DNA of 64,000 nucleotides from Vicinamibacterales bacterium (GTDB lineage Bacteria; Acidobacteriota; Vicinamibacteria; Vicinamibacterales; JAMQPK01). A program made the position numbers and the translations under genes. The notes beneath the pieces were generated by a model that saw nothing but the letters and a program-made list of their open reading frames with translations, had not been told where the DNA came from and made no database searches. This document shows positions 42,312 through 50,562 of the stretch, one piece after another. Position 1 is the stretch's first letter. The number at the start of each line of letters is the position of its first letter. The DNA is taken from positions 35,026 to 99,025 of the forward strand of contig JAMQPK010000220.1 of assembly GCA_023717525.1 (NCBI GenBank), in the 5' to 3' direction.

Positions 42312-42324
42312 AGAACTCGAACTC

Positions 42325-43131
42325 GTGCAGATCACGCTCGACTATCCAATTACGCCTCGGCCCCGGTGGGGGCACGGACAGCCGCCGCATCGGCGCCTCT
42401 ACGGGATTCTCGATCGCGGCCGCGAGCGCTATCGACAGCATCTTCGCCACATTGCGGCCCTCGCTCCTCGACTGCGTGCGATTGCCGTGCCGCCATCCCT
42501 GGAAGATCCTCTCGCGCCGGCCTGGGCAAATCCCTGGTTCTCTGGCCTGGATCTGGCTGCCCTGTACATGTTCGTCAGTCAACATCGGCCTTCGAAATAC
42601 ATGGAAATCGGGTCGGGCTGGACGACGAAGATCGCCCGGCGGGCGGCTCGTGACAGCGGGGCAGCGCTGCATATCACGTCTATCGACCCGCAGCCTCGCG
42701 CCGAGATCGATCAACTCTGCGACGTGGTGGTCCGCAGGGCTGCAGAGGAGATGGACGTTGCGCTGCCCAGTCAACTCGGTGCCGGCGACATCCTCTTTCT
42801 GGATGGCTCGCATCGCGTCTTTACCAATTCAGACTGCGTGGCTTTTTTTCTCGAGATTCTTCCGGAGCTCAAACCGGGCGTATTGGTCCATGTCCATGAT
42901 ATTTTCCTGCCCTACGATTACCCGCCCGAATGGAACGATCGGTACTATTCCGAGCAGTATCTGCTTGCCGCGTGGCTGATTGCCGAGGGGACGCGTCTTC
43001 GCGTCGAGTTGCCGAACATGTTCATCAGTGAGGATTCCGATCTTCGCGACGAGCTGGGATCGCTGTGGAGCGGTGAGCTCGCCGGCGTCCAACGGCACGG
43101 CGGCTCCTTCTGGCTGAGCGTCACCGAGTAG
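42325..43131 (+). CDS. Class I SAM methyltransferase (Methyltransf_24 type)
   Basis: 268 residues from the GTG at 42325. An upstream TTG at 42253 would overlap the previous gene by 59 bases and is less likely. YMEIGSGWTTKIARRAARD is the SAM loop, ITSIDPQPRAEI holds the ribose-binding acid, GDILFLDGSHRVFTNSDCV and GVLVHVHDIFLPYDYP carry the DG and DI motifs of Methyltransf_24 enzymes, which methylate sugars in many glycan clusters. A four-base gap separates it from the next methyltransferase. Confidence 0.8.
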   Translation: MQITLDYPITPRPRWGHGQPPHRRLYGILDRGRERYRQHLRHIAALAPRLRAIAVPPSLEDPLAPAWANPWFSGLDLAALYMFVSQHRPSKYMEIGSGWTTKIARRAARDSGAALHITSIDPQPRAEIDQLCDVVVRRAAEEMDVALPSQLGAGDILFLDGSHRVFTNSDCVAFFLEILPELKPGVLVHVHDIFLPYDYPPEWNDRYYSEQYLLAAWLIAEGTRLRVELPNMFISEDSDLRDELGSLWSGELAGVQRHGGSFWLSVTE

Positions 43132-43135
43132 CCAG

Positions 43136-44155
43136 ATGGGCAATCCGCTGTCGGCCGTTCTCGCCGAGATCATTCACGCGGCCCCTTCCCTGCATCGAGC
43201 CGGAACGTTTTCGAGCAGGGCGCTTGAAGCGATCTTCGAGCACGCGTCACAACGCACTATTTCGCACTCCGCCGAAACAGGGTCCGGAGCAAGCACGCTC
43301 CTTTTCTCGCACCTCAGCGACCATCACCTTGTGTTCGCGGTCGATGACGGGACGGAAAGTATTCGCGCAGTTCGAACCTCTCGTCTGTTACGGCCCGGTG
43401 TTGTGACGTTCATCGAGGGGCCCACGCAGCTCACGCTCCCCGTTCATCGATTCGATGCCAGCCTGCAGTTGGTGTTGATCGATGGTCCCCACGGGTATCC
43501 CTTTCCGGATCTCGAGTACTACTACTTCTATCAGCGCCTGGATGAGGATGGATTGCTCATTGTTGACGACATCCAAATCAGGAGCGTCAACAACCTCTAT
43601 GAGTTCCTGCGTGCTGACGACATGTTTCGACTGATGGAGGTCGTCGAAAACACAGCTTTTTTCCGGCGAACGGCGGCACCGACGTTTTCCCCGGTCGGCG
43701 ACGGGTGGTGGACTCAGGGCTACAATCGCCGCGATTTCGAGACCACGACCGTCGAGCCCGGGGAGACGGAGACTTTGGAGCGCCTCGTGTCGCCAACCCC
43801 ATTCTTTCTCGACTACCTCGGGTCAGTGCAGGATCCTGCCAGAAGCGCTGCGGTCGAAGTCCCTGCCTCCGAACCGCTTGTGGTCGCCGGCTGGGCGATC
43901 GACGAGCGAAGCCGGCATCCCGCCGCATGGATAGAGATTGTGCTGGACGGAATTCCCTACCGGACAGAGGCGCGGGTCCCCAGAAGCGACGTTGCGGCCG
44001 CGCACGGGAATATTCAGTATCTCCGATGCGGCTTCCTCGCTTCACTGCCTGCGGACCGTCTTTCGCCAGGCAGCCATGCAGTCAAGCTGCGAATAGTTCT
44101 CAAGGGCGGCCACACTTACTATCAGACTCCGGAGGTTTCGTTTACAGCGCGGTGA
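43136..44155 (+). CDS. Methyltransf_24-type methyltransferase with C-terminal beta domain
   Basis: 339 residues. ISHSAETGSGASTLLFSHL, LVLIDGPHGYPFPDLEYY and DGLLIVDDIQIRSVNNLY are the SAM-binding and metal-site motifs. The last ~100 residues form a beta-rich extension (VVAGWAIDERSRHPAAWIEIV, ending in YQTPEVSF) similar to small beta-sandwich tails found on surface-glycan enzymes. It is the last gene of the long co-oriented run begun at 33056; an AT-rich gap of 222 bases follows. Confidence 0.78.
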   Translation: MGNPLSAVLAEIIHAAPSLHRAGTFSSRALEAIFEHASQRTISHSAETGSGASTLLFSHLSDHHLVFAVDDGTESIRAVRTSRLLRPGVVTFIEGPTQLTLPVHRFDASLQLVLIDGPHGYPFPDLEYYYFYQRLDEDGLLIVDDIQIRSVNNLYEFLRADDMFRLMEVVENTAFFRRTAAPTFSPVGDGWWTQGYNRRDFETTTVEPGETETLERLVSPTPFFLDYLGSVQDPARSAAVEVPASEPLVVAGWAIDERSRHPAAWIEIVLDGIPYRTEARVPRSDVAAAHGNIQYLRCGFLASLPADRLSPGSHAVKLRIVLKGGHTYYQTPEVSFTAR

Positions 44156-44377
44156 GCCGGGTTATTTTTGCCCGGTCGTGTTCTTTTTTTCCCACTTGAC
44201 GCATGGAAGTGGTGATAATCCACACGCAACTTTGTAATGTCGCGGCCAGTTCTTTCCACTTGTTTCCCGTTTCATTTTTGAACTGGAACCTAAAGTCAGT
44301 GAGGACAGCACTTAGGGCTCTAGACTGCCCGGCATAGCCATTGCTTCGACCCGCATGGGTTTGCATCACGAGGAGGC
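44156..44377 (+). other. AT-rich intergenic region with regulatory features
   Basis: 222 bases, clearly poorer in GC than its neighbours. It contains a T-run (44181-44190), the inverted repeat CCACTT/AAGTGG (44192-44212) with a third CCACTT copy near 44258, and the sigma-54-like site described separately. No coding sequence or RNA gene was recognised. Confidence 0.6.
44330..44345 (+). promoter_or_regulatory. Candidate sigma-54 promoter for the VCBS protein at 44378
   Basis: CGGCATAGCCATTGCT matches the -24/-12 consensus (TGGCAC-N5-TTGCW) at GGCA, at TTGCT and in the exact spacing between GG and GC. It is the best such site in the window. Transcription would start near 44355, before the AGGAGG at 44371. 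Confidence 0.5.
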
Positions 44378-45487
44378 ATGATGGCGGTTTCTCAGGCGCG
44401 TCGGTATCTGGTTGGGGGGCTCTTGTGGCTTGCGGCGGCGGCGCCTGTCAGTGCGGCGACCGTGACCCTCGCCTGGGATCCGAATCCAGAGACGAGCGTT
44501 AACAACTATAACGTCTTCGTCAGCACGCAGCCAGGTGGGTTCGGTGCCGGTACTCCAGTGGGCAATCGGACGGCCTGGACCTTCACGGGCCTGCAAAATA
44601 ACGTTCAATATTATTTTGCCGTTCAGGCTCAGAGCCCTTCGGGTCTTAGTCCCCTCTCACAGATTGGGTATGCGACGCCTTCGCCGATTCCGGCAGGTAG
44701 CGATGCGAGTCGCGGCGACTTCAACGGCGACGGCCGGTTCGACCTGGTCTGGAAAAACCAGTCAACGGGCCAGCTTCTCACTTGGAACATGAATGGCGGC
44801 ACGATGGTTTCGGGGCGATTCATGACACCCTCTTCCGTTGCCGCGGGCTGGGATCTTGGTGGCAGCGGCGATTTCAATTACGACGGAAAACCCGACCTGA
44901 TTTGGCACAACACCACGACTGGGGACGTCGTGTACTGGCTGATGGACGGTGCATACAACTACAGCGCCGGATTTCTTCCGGGTCCGGTCAATCCAATATG
45001 GCGCATCGCGTCAATCCGTGACATGGACCTCGACGGGAATCCCGACATCTGGTGGCGGAACATGAGCACAGGCGACATGATCGTCTGGTACTTCAACGGC
45101 GTTACGTTCCTCAGGTCCGCGGTGCCCAATCCGGGACGTATTGCCGATATGAATTGGAAGTTGCGCGGTACGGCCGATTTCACTGGAGATGGACGCCCCG
45201 ATGCGCTCTGGCAGCACCTCTTGACCGGCGAACTCCGCGTATGGGAACTCAACGGAGCGGACGGGGTCAGCGCTGTGAATTCGACGCTTGTGACCCCGGT
45301 GGCGCCGGCTTGGAAGGCGGTGGCGCTGGGCGACGCCGACCTCGACGGTCGTCCGGACATCTACTGGCAAAACGACACCACCGGCGACCTCGTCTGGTGG
45401 AAGATGAATGGCACAGCGATTGTTAGTGGCGCCTATCTGAGCGTCCCAACGGTTGACCCGAATTGGAAGATCGTGGGTCCCAAGTAA
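44378..45487 (+). CDS. Secreted protein: fibronectin III domain plus VCBS/FG-GAP repeats
   Basis: 369 residues; ATG at 44378 or, better spaced from AGGAGG, at 44381. A signal peptide (YLVGGLLWLAAAAPVSA) is followed by an Fn3-like domain (VTLAWDPNPETSVNNYNVFV through YYFAVQAQSPSGLSP), then five VCBS-type repeats with calcium loops (DFNGDGRFDLVWKNQSTGQ, DFNYDGKPDLIWHN, DMDLDGNPDIWWRN, DFTGDGRPDALWQH, DADLDGRPDIYWQN), each ending in a (L/V)xxWxMNG-like strand. This gives a beta-propeller-like surface module. It is a different repeat subtype from the pair at 29.8-33.0 kb. An upstream sigma-54-like promoter and a downstream strong hairpin suggest it is transcribed on its own. Confidence 0.85.
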   Translation: MMAVSQARRYLVGGLLWLAAAAPVSAATVTLAWDPNPETSVNNYNVFVSTQPGGFGAGTPVGNRTAWTFTGLQNNVQYYFAVQAQSPSGLSPLSQIGYATPSPIPAGSDASRGDFNGDGRFDLVWKNQSTGQLLTWNMNGGTMVSGRFMTPSSVAAGWDLGGSGDFNYDGKPDLIWHNTTTGDVVYWLMDGAYNYSAGFLPGPVNPIWRIASIRDMDLDGNPDIWWRNMSTGDMIVWYFNGVTFLRSAVPNPGRIADMNWKLRGTADFTGDGRPDALWQHLLTGELRVWELNGADGVSAVNSTLVTPVAPAWKAVALGDADLDGRPDIYWQNDTTGDLVWWKMNGTAIVSGAYLSVPTVDPNWKIVGPK

Positions 45488-45502
45488 GCAACTTCAGGGT
45501 GT

Positions 45503-45528
45503 TGCGAGGGCCTTTCATGGCCCTCGCA
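45503..45528 (+). terminator. 10-bp perfect hairpin after the VCBS gene
   Basis: TGCGAGGGCC-TTTCAT-GGCCCTCGCA begins 16 bases after the stop at 45487. The stem is perfect and GC-rich, but no T-run follows, so it may terminate by another mechanism or stabilise the mRNA end. Confidence 0.6.
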
Positions 45529-45640
45529 GCTGTTCGCCGTCAGTTCCGTTCCGCCCTTCCGCGAAGCGATTGCCGTTCTCTTCAGTAAAGTTGCGCTAGA
45601 ATTCGCTTCAAGCCCCCGCGAATCGCCGTGACCCATCCGA

Positions 45641-48600
45641 GTGAATAAGGACCTGCCCGGCGTCGAACGCGACGTGACCCGCGAGGGCCGCGACCTATCC
45701 CGGTATCTCTACCGGCCGATCGTTCTTCAAGAGCCAGATCGTCTCGTCAGTCCTGCCTCCTGGCTGGAGCATGTCCCATTCGCGTTCTGGATGGTGGATG
45801 CGCTGCGTCCCGTCTCTTTTGTCGAGCTTGGCACGCACTCCGGCAACAGCTACTCCGCATTCGCCCAGGCTGTGAGCACCCTGGGGCTTCCGACGGCTTG
45901 TTATGCGGTCGATACGTGGAAAGGCGATCCGCACAGCGGATCCTATAGCGAGGATGTTTTCAGCGAGTGGCGGGATTATCACGATCGTCACTTCTCGTCT
46001 TTTTCCACGCTGATCCGCACGACCTTTTCCGACGCCGTTCATCGGTTTGCAGACGGAAGCATCGACCTGCTGCACCTCGATGGGTACCACACCCTCCACG
46101 CTATTCAACAGGACATCCCGTTGTGGCTCCCGAAGATGAGCGATCGCGGCGTCCTGCTGCTGCACGACATCAACGTCCGCGAGGGAGACTTTGGCGCGTG
46201 GCAATTCTGGCGGCAGATCGAAAATACCTACCCGTCTTTTGCGTTTCTCCACGGCCACGGGCTCGGCATTCTTGGCGTCGGGCGGGATGTCCCGGAGGCC
46301 GTTCAGTGGTTGCTGAGTCGCGCGCGAGTGTCGCCCGATGAACTTAGTGAGATCCGGCTCTATTTCTCGCGGCTTGGCCGCCGCCTGAGCCTTCAGCACG
46401 AATGTGGGCGCTACGAGAAGGAGACACAGAAGCTGCGGTCGCGCTTACTGGCTCGCGGCGTCGCCATGCCGGCGTTCGAGGCAGATCAGTCAGCCCAGCG
46501 AGTTCGAAGCGGTCACGAGCTGCTGGCGCTCGAGTCGGTCCTGAAGAATGCGTGCGAGGAGCGCGATCAAACGATTCGGGAGCTGGACGCTGAGGCCAGA
46601 GCGTTGGCAAGTCAGCTCGAGGCCGCACGGACACAACTACAGGACAACCGGTCGGCGTTCCAGCGCGGCGCAGCAAGTGTCTGGTCGCGTCTTCGCGCGG
46701 TTCGGCACTCGCGAATTGGGCATGCCGCCGGTGTTCTTCGGACGATACCCTCGATCGTAGCCATGACGATGGGGCGCGGCTGGCGCGCCGCACTGCCGGC
46801 AGTGCGACAGTTTGCGTACCATCCGAGAAGGCTTCAGGAAGCCTCGGTCGCGGCTCGCAGCGGTCTCTTCGATGAGGAGCACTACCTCGCGGAGAGCCCC
46901 GACCTCCGCAGCGCCAACGTTCACCCCTTGATCCACTACGTGCTCTGGGGCGTAACCGAAGGACGCCGCCCGAACCTTTTGTTCGATCCCTTGTACTACC
47001 TGGGACAGTACCCCGACGTTGCGCGGGCCGGCTACGAACCGCTCAGTCATTTCGCGCTGCGTGGGGGTGCCGAACAGAGGAACCCCGGTCCACACTTCGA
47101 AAGCAAGTACTACCTTGCAATGAATCCCGATGTCCGGAAGAGCGGTGAGAATCCTCTCCGGCACTTCTTGAAGCAGGGCTGGCAGGAGGGCCGAAGCCCG
47201 TCGCCGTCATTCGACTTTGCCGGATACGTCGCACGGTACGAGGATGTCCGGTCGTCGGGGCTCGACCCGCTCGCGCACTACCTGAACATCGGTCTCGGCG
47301 AGGGCAGGGACGCGCGACCCCTCACGGAGGCGTCGCTGCCGGCGCTGCCGCGCGTGCGCGTGGCCAGCCGGTCGATCTCCATCCGGCCTCGTGATCGGTC
47401 GCCGGAACCTCTCGTATTGTGCCTGACGCACGTCTGCCCGTGGCCGCCGTACGCGGGCAATTCTTACCGTATTTTCCGGATGCTTCAGTGGCTCCGCAAG
47501 AGCGGCTTTCGCGTCCTTCCAGTCATCGTGCCATTGGAGGGGGAAACTCCGGATGCGGAATCGATCCGCAGGGTCGAGGAGCTGTTTTCGAACGTGGTGG
47601 TCGTCGATCGGGGAGGGCAGGTTCGGTATGCGCTTTCCGGCCTGCCTGATGTGCTCGCGTCGCTGAACGGAGAGCACACCCCGCGCTACTCCACGTTGCT
47701 GGGCGAGGAAGCACGAATTACGCCGCGCGAGCGTGAATTGCTCACGATCGATCGAACCTATTGCCCCGATGCCGCAATCGCTGCCGTCCTCAGGCTGCAT
47801 TCGGTGCTGGGCCCCTACGTGTTCCTGGCGGAGTATGTCTGGATGACGCGAGTACTGCCGTTGATCGACGGCCGTGCCGTCAAGGTGATTGACACCCACG
47901 ACGTCTTTTCAACGAAGGCAGACAAGGTTCTTCGTTTTGGGATTCAGGACCTCTGGCTGAGCGAGCAGGAAGAGGCGAAGAGGCTCGTCCTGGCAGACCT
48001 GGTTGTTGCTATTCAGGAGGACGAGCATCGCCTTCTGCAGCAGCTCGTGCCCGAGCGGCCGGTTCTGACGGCGGGCATCGACTGCGATGTCGTGGGCGTT
48101 CCTCAGTTGCCCGAGGCGCGCCGTATCCTTTACGTTGCGTCCGGCAACCCCATGAATGCGCGCGGCCTGCGCGACTTCCTGCGCTTTGCGTGGCCCACGA
48201 TACTCGAACAGGTACCGGATGCTCAGTTGCTTGTCGCGGGCGCGGTATCTCGGACTCTGAAAGAGAAACTGCCTGGCGTCACGTCGCTTGGCATGGTGGA
48301 GGACCTCGACGAGCTTTACAAGAGCGTTCGCGTCGTGATCAATCCCGCACTGGCAGGCACAGGCGGGAAGATCAAGACGGTCGAAGCTCTGGGACACCTG
48401 CGGCCGATAGTCACGTTTCCAACAGGCGTCGAGGGTTTGCCTGGCGAGCTGAAGAAGCTCTGCGATGTCGTTCAGGATTGGTACGAGTTTGGTCCGCGCG
48501 TCATCCTTCGACTGTCGGATGAGTGTACGAGCGCGTTCTCGCCTCTCGAATGCGAGCGCATCAGGCGAGCCACATCGGCGCAGATGGTGTACGCTGACCT

Positions 48601-48676
48601 GTCGGCGCATTTTCTCGATCTCCTGCGTCAGCGCCACTGGGCTGCGAGCAGGAATATGCCGGCCGCCAGAACCTAG
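45641..48676 (+). CDS. Three-part protein: methyltransferase, tandem repeats, GT4 glycosyltransferase
   Basis: 1011 residues from a GTG. Residues about 50-210 are a Methyltransf_24-like domain (VSFVELGTHSGNSYSAFAQA, IDLLHLDGYHTLHAIQQD, GVLLLHDINVREGDF). A helical/coiled-coil stretch (about 270-345) follows. Residues about 405-563 are four repeats of ~39 residues of the type YYLxxxPDVxxxGxxPLxHFxxxGxxEGRxP, often seen beside glycosyltransferases. The last part (about 585-1011) is a GT4 domain (PLVLCLTHVCPWPPYAGNSY at the start; VVINPALAGTGGKIKTVEAL as the donor motif). Methylation, possible binding and sugar transfer are thus on one chain. Its stop overlaps the next start by one base. Confidence 0.87.
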   Translation: MNKDLPGVERDVTREGRDLSRYLYRPIVLQEPDRLVSPASWLEHVPFAFWMVDALRPVSFVELGTHSGNSYSAFAQAVSTLGLPTACYAVDTWKGDPHSGSYSEDVFSEWRDYHDRHFSSFSTLIRTTFSDAVHRFADGSIDLLHLDGYHTLHAIQQDIPLWLPKMSDRGVLLLHDINVREGDFGAWQFWRQIENTYPSFAFLHGHGLGILGVGRDVPEAVQWLLSRARVSPDELSEIRLYFSRLGRRLSLQHECGRYEKETQKLRSRLLARGVAMPAFEADQSAQRVRSGHELLALESVLKNACEERDQTIRELDAEARALASQLEAARTQLQDNRSAFQRGAASVWSRLRAVRHSRIGHAAGVLRTIPSIVAMTMGRGWRAALPAVRQFAYHPRRLQEASVAARSGLFDEEHYLAESPDLRSANVHPLIHYVLWGVTEGRRPNLLFDPLYYLGQYPDVARAGYEPLSHFALRGGAEQRNPGPHFESKYYLAMNPDVRKSGENPLRHFLKQGWQEGRSPSPSFDFAGYVARYEDVRSSGLDPLAHYLNIGLGEGRDARPLTEASLPALPRVRVASRSISIRPRDRSPEPLVLCLTHVCPWPPYAGNSYRIFRMLQWLRKSGFRVLPVIVPLEGETPDAESIRRVEELFSNVVVVDRGGQVRYALSGLPDVLASLNGEHTPRYSTLLGEEARITPRERELLTIDRTYCPDAAIAAVLRLHSVLGPYVFLAEYVWMTRVLPLIDGRAVKVIDTHDVFSTKADKVLRFGIQDLWLSEQEEAKRLVLADLVVAIQEDEHRLLQQLVPERPVLTAGIDCDVVGVPQLPEARRILYVASGNPMNARGLRDFLRFAWPTILEQVPDAQLLVAGAVSRTLKEKLPGVTSLGMVEDLDELYKSVRVVINPALAGTGGKIKTVEALGHLRPIVTFPTGVEGLPGELKKLCDVVQDWYEFGPRVILRLSDECTSAFSPLECERIRRATSAQMVYADLSAHFLDLLRQRHWAASRNMPAART

Positions 48677-50562
48677 TGGACGATCTCTTTAAGCAGCCGC
48701 TCGACGTCTTCATCGACCTCACCGCCGGTGAACTGTGCCCGCTTCCCGAGCGTTTCACGGTGCGCGCTCGCAGGGTCACATGCGTGACCCATCCCAACCA
48801 CCTGGCCACGCTTGCTCCGATGGTGGCGTCGCTCGGATGGACTCTGCTGGATCCGGAGTCGGCCGTTGCCGCCTGCACTGATGCGATGTCCCGAGCAGCC
48901 GCCGATCGCGCGCTGTTCCTGCTGCTGAGCGGGCCGGTCCTGGCTTCCGACGAAGCACTGTCGGCCATGCGTCACTGTCTCGATCTCGATCCGATGTTCG
49001 GGTGTGCTGCGGCGAGGATTCGCTGCGAGCGAGGGTGTTGTTTCCGAAGGCCTTCGCAGAATGGCCTTGCTGCCGGATACTGGATTCCGCGACGCGCATT
49101 GGCGGAAGTGCCCGAGATGGAAGTCGGTCTCGAGCTGTTCGACGCGAGTCTCCTGCTGCGGCCCGAGATCGTGGCAGAATTTGGTCCGCTTGATGGGCAG
49201 TTCTCCAGCCTGCCTGGTGCAGTGCTGAACTATCTGGGCCGCGCAAGGCGCGGCGGATATCGTACGGTTCTCGCGAACCGGGCCGTCATGGCCATCCGAG
49301 GTGTTCCTTGTAACGCGGGACAGCCCGATTTCCTCGCGGTCCCACCGAGCGACCAGGCGCTACTACGTCGTCTCGCGCCGGAACTGAGCAGGGGCGGACA
49401 AGAGTTTCGTGCTTCGTCGAGCGAACGGTTCGAGCAGCTGAATGCGCATATAGACCAGGCCGCCCGAGGGACTCGACGGCGATCGGTGCTGCTGGATATC
49501 CGCAATGTAACGGCTGTTCACAACGGCACGAGCCAAGCCGCCCTTGGTTGTGCCAACGCGCTTCACCGCCTGTCACCGCCCTGGGACGTCACCGTGCTGG
49601 CCCACCCATCAGCTATCCCATTTCACGACCTTCGAAAGTTGTGGAGAGGCTGGGAGCTGACGATGACCGTTCCACGCTCACCGTTCGCCGCGGCACTACG
49701 TCTATCCCAGCCGTGGCACATTCAGGAAATGATCGACCTCCACAATACAGCGCTTTTCAACCTCTACTTCATGCTCGACACGATCTCGTGGGACACCGTC
49801 TACCCATCGCCTCGGCACCTCGACGGCACCTGGAGCTTCCTTGCAGATCATGCGGATGGCTTTCTGTTCAATTCGGCCTTCACCGAGAATAGGTTTCTTG
49901 CGCGATTCCGCCGTGCGTCGGAAGTGCGACGGACCGTCTGTCACCATCCGTTCGACCCGGCCGAGTATCGAGATGTGCCGCCGGCGGATGCGGTCATTTC
50001 TGAGGACATTCTTGTCGTCGGCAACAACCTCGACCACAAGGATGCCGTCCGGACGATCGAGCTTCTCTCGGCGGCATTTCCCTTCCGCCCCCTGGTCTCG
50101 CTCGGACCGAAGCTGACAGGCGGACCCTACCTGCGGGTCTACGAGTCCGGCAGTGTGTCCGATCACGAAGTGAATCGCCTCTACGCCGAGGCGAGGTTCA
50201 TCATCTTTCCATCCTTCTACGAGGGTTTTGGGTTCCCGGTGGTGACGGCCCTTGCCCATGGAAAGACGATTCTTGCGAGAAAGTCCGATCTGCTGGATGA
50301 GATCGCGGCGCGCTGTTCAACCGGGCGGTTAATCGCGTTCAAACGGCGCGACGACCTCGTGGATATTGTCGGGCGTCTACTTCACGATGAAGTCGTCCAG
50401 GAAGAGCCGCTGGGTACTGTAGTCTCCGACGTGACACGACGCTGGTCCGATGTGGCCGGCGACATTGTGAGGTTCGTCGACGATGTCTCCGGGCAGCCCG
50501 ACCATTCGCGGTGGGTGAAGCGGGCACATGCGATCAATCAGCTTCTCGCGTTCAGTAATTGA
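48676..50562 (+). CDS. GT4-family glycosyltransferase with long N-terminal region
   Basis: 628 residues from a GTG overlapping the previous stop by one base. The first ~260 residues contain a GT-A-like or regulatory part not clearly assigned (LTAGELCPLPERFTVRARRV, LFLLLSGPVLASDEALSAM). The C-terminal ~360 residues are a GT4 domain: VLLDIRNVTAVHNGTSQAAL, FLFNSAFTENRFLARFRRA, LVVGNNLDHKDAVRTIELL and FIIFPSFYEGFGFPVVTALA (donor-binding motif). It is cytosolic. The sulfotransferase-like gene follows with a four-base overlap. Confidence 0.83.
   Translation: MDDLFKQPLDVFIDLTAGELCPLPERFTVRARRVTCVTHPNHLATLAPMVASLGWTLLDPESAVAACTDAMSRAAADRALFLLLSGPVLASDEALSAMRHCLDLDPMFGCAAARIRCERGCCFRRPSQNGLAAGYWIPRRALAEVPEMEVGLELFDASLLLRPEIVAEFGPLDGQFSSLPGAVLNYLGRARRGGYRTVLANRAVMAIRGVPCNAGQPDFLAVPPSDQALLRRLAPELSRGGQEFRASSSERFEQLNAHIDQAARGTRRRSVLLDIRNVTAVHNGTSQAALGCANALHRLSPPWDVTVLAHPSAIPFHDLRKLWRGWELTMTVPRSPFAAALRLSQPWHIQEMIDLHNTALFNLYFMLDTISWDTVYPSPRHLDGTWSFLADHADGFLFNSAFTENRFLARFRRASEVRRTVCHHPFDPAEYRDVPPADAVISEDILVVGNNLDHKDAVRTIELLSAAFPFRPLVSLGPKLTGGPYLRVYESGSVSDHEVNRLYAEARFIIFPSFYEGFGFPVVTALAHGKTILARKSDLLDEIAARCSTGRLIAFKRRDDLVDIVGRLLHDEVVQEEPLGTVVSDVTRRWSDVAGDIVRFVDDVSGQPDHSRWVKRAHAINQLLAFSN

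Noticed and set aside
44158-44190. Possible rho-independent terminator after the methyltransferase at 44155 (CCGG stem and T-run)
   Set aside because: The stem is only four base pairs with one possible wobble pair, has a ten-base loop, and the T-run is separated from it.
44196-44219. TTGACG and GATAAT as a sigma-70 promoter
   Set aside because: The spacing between them is only 12 bases, too short for sigma-70.
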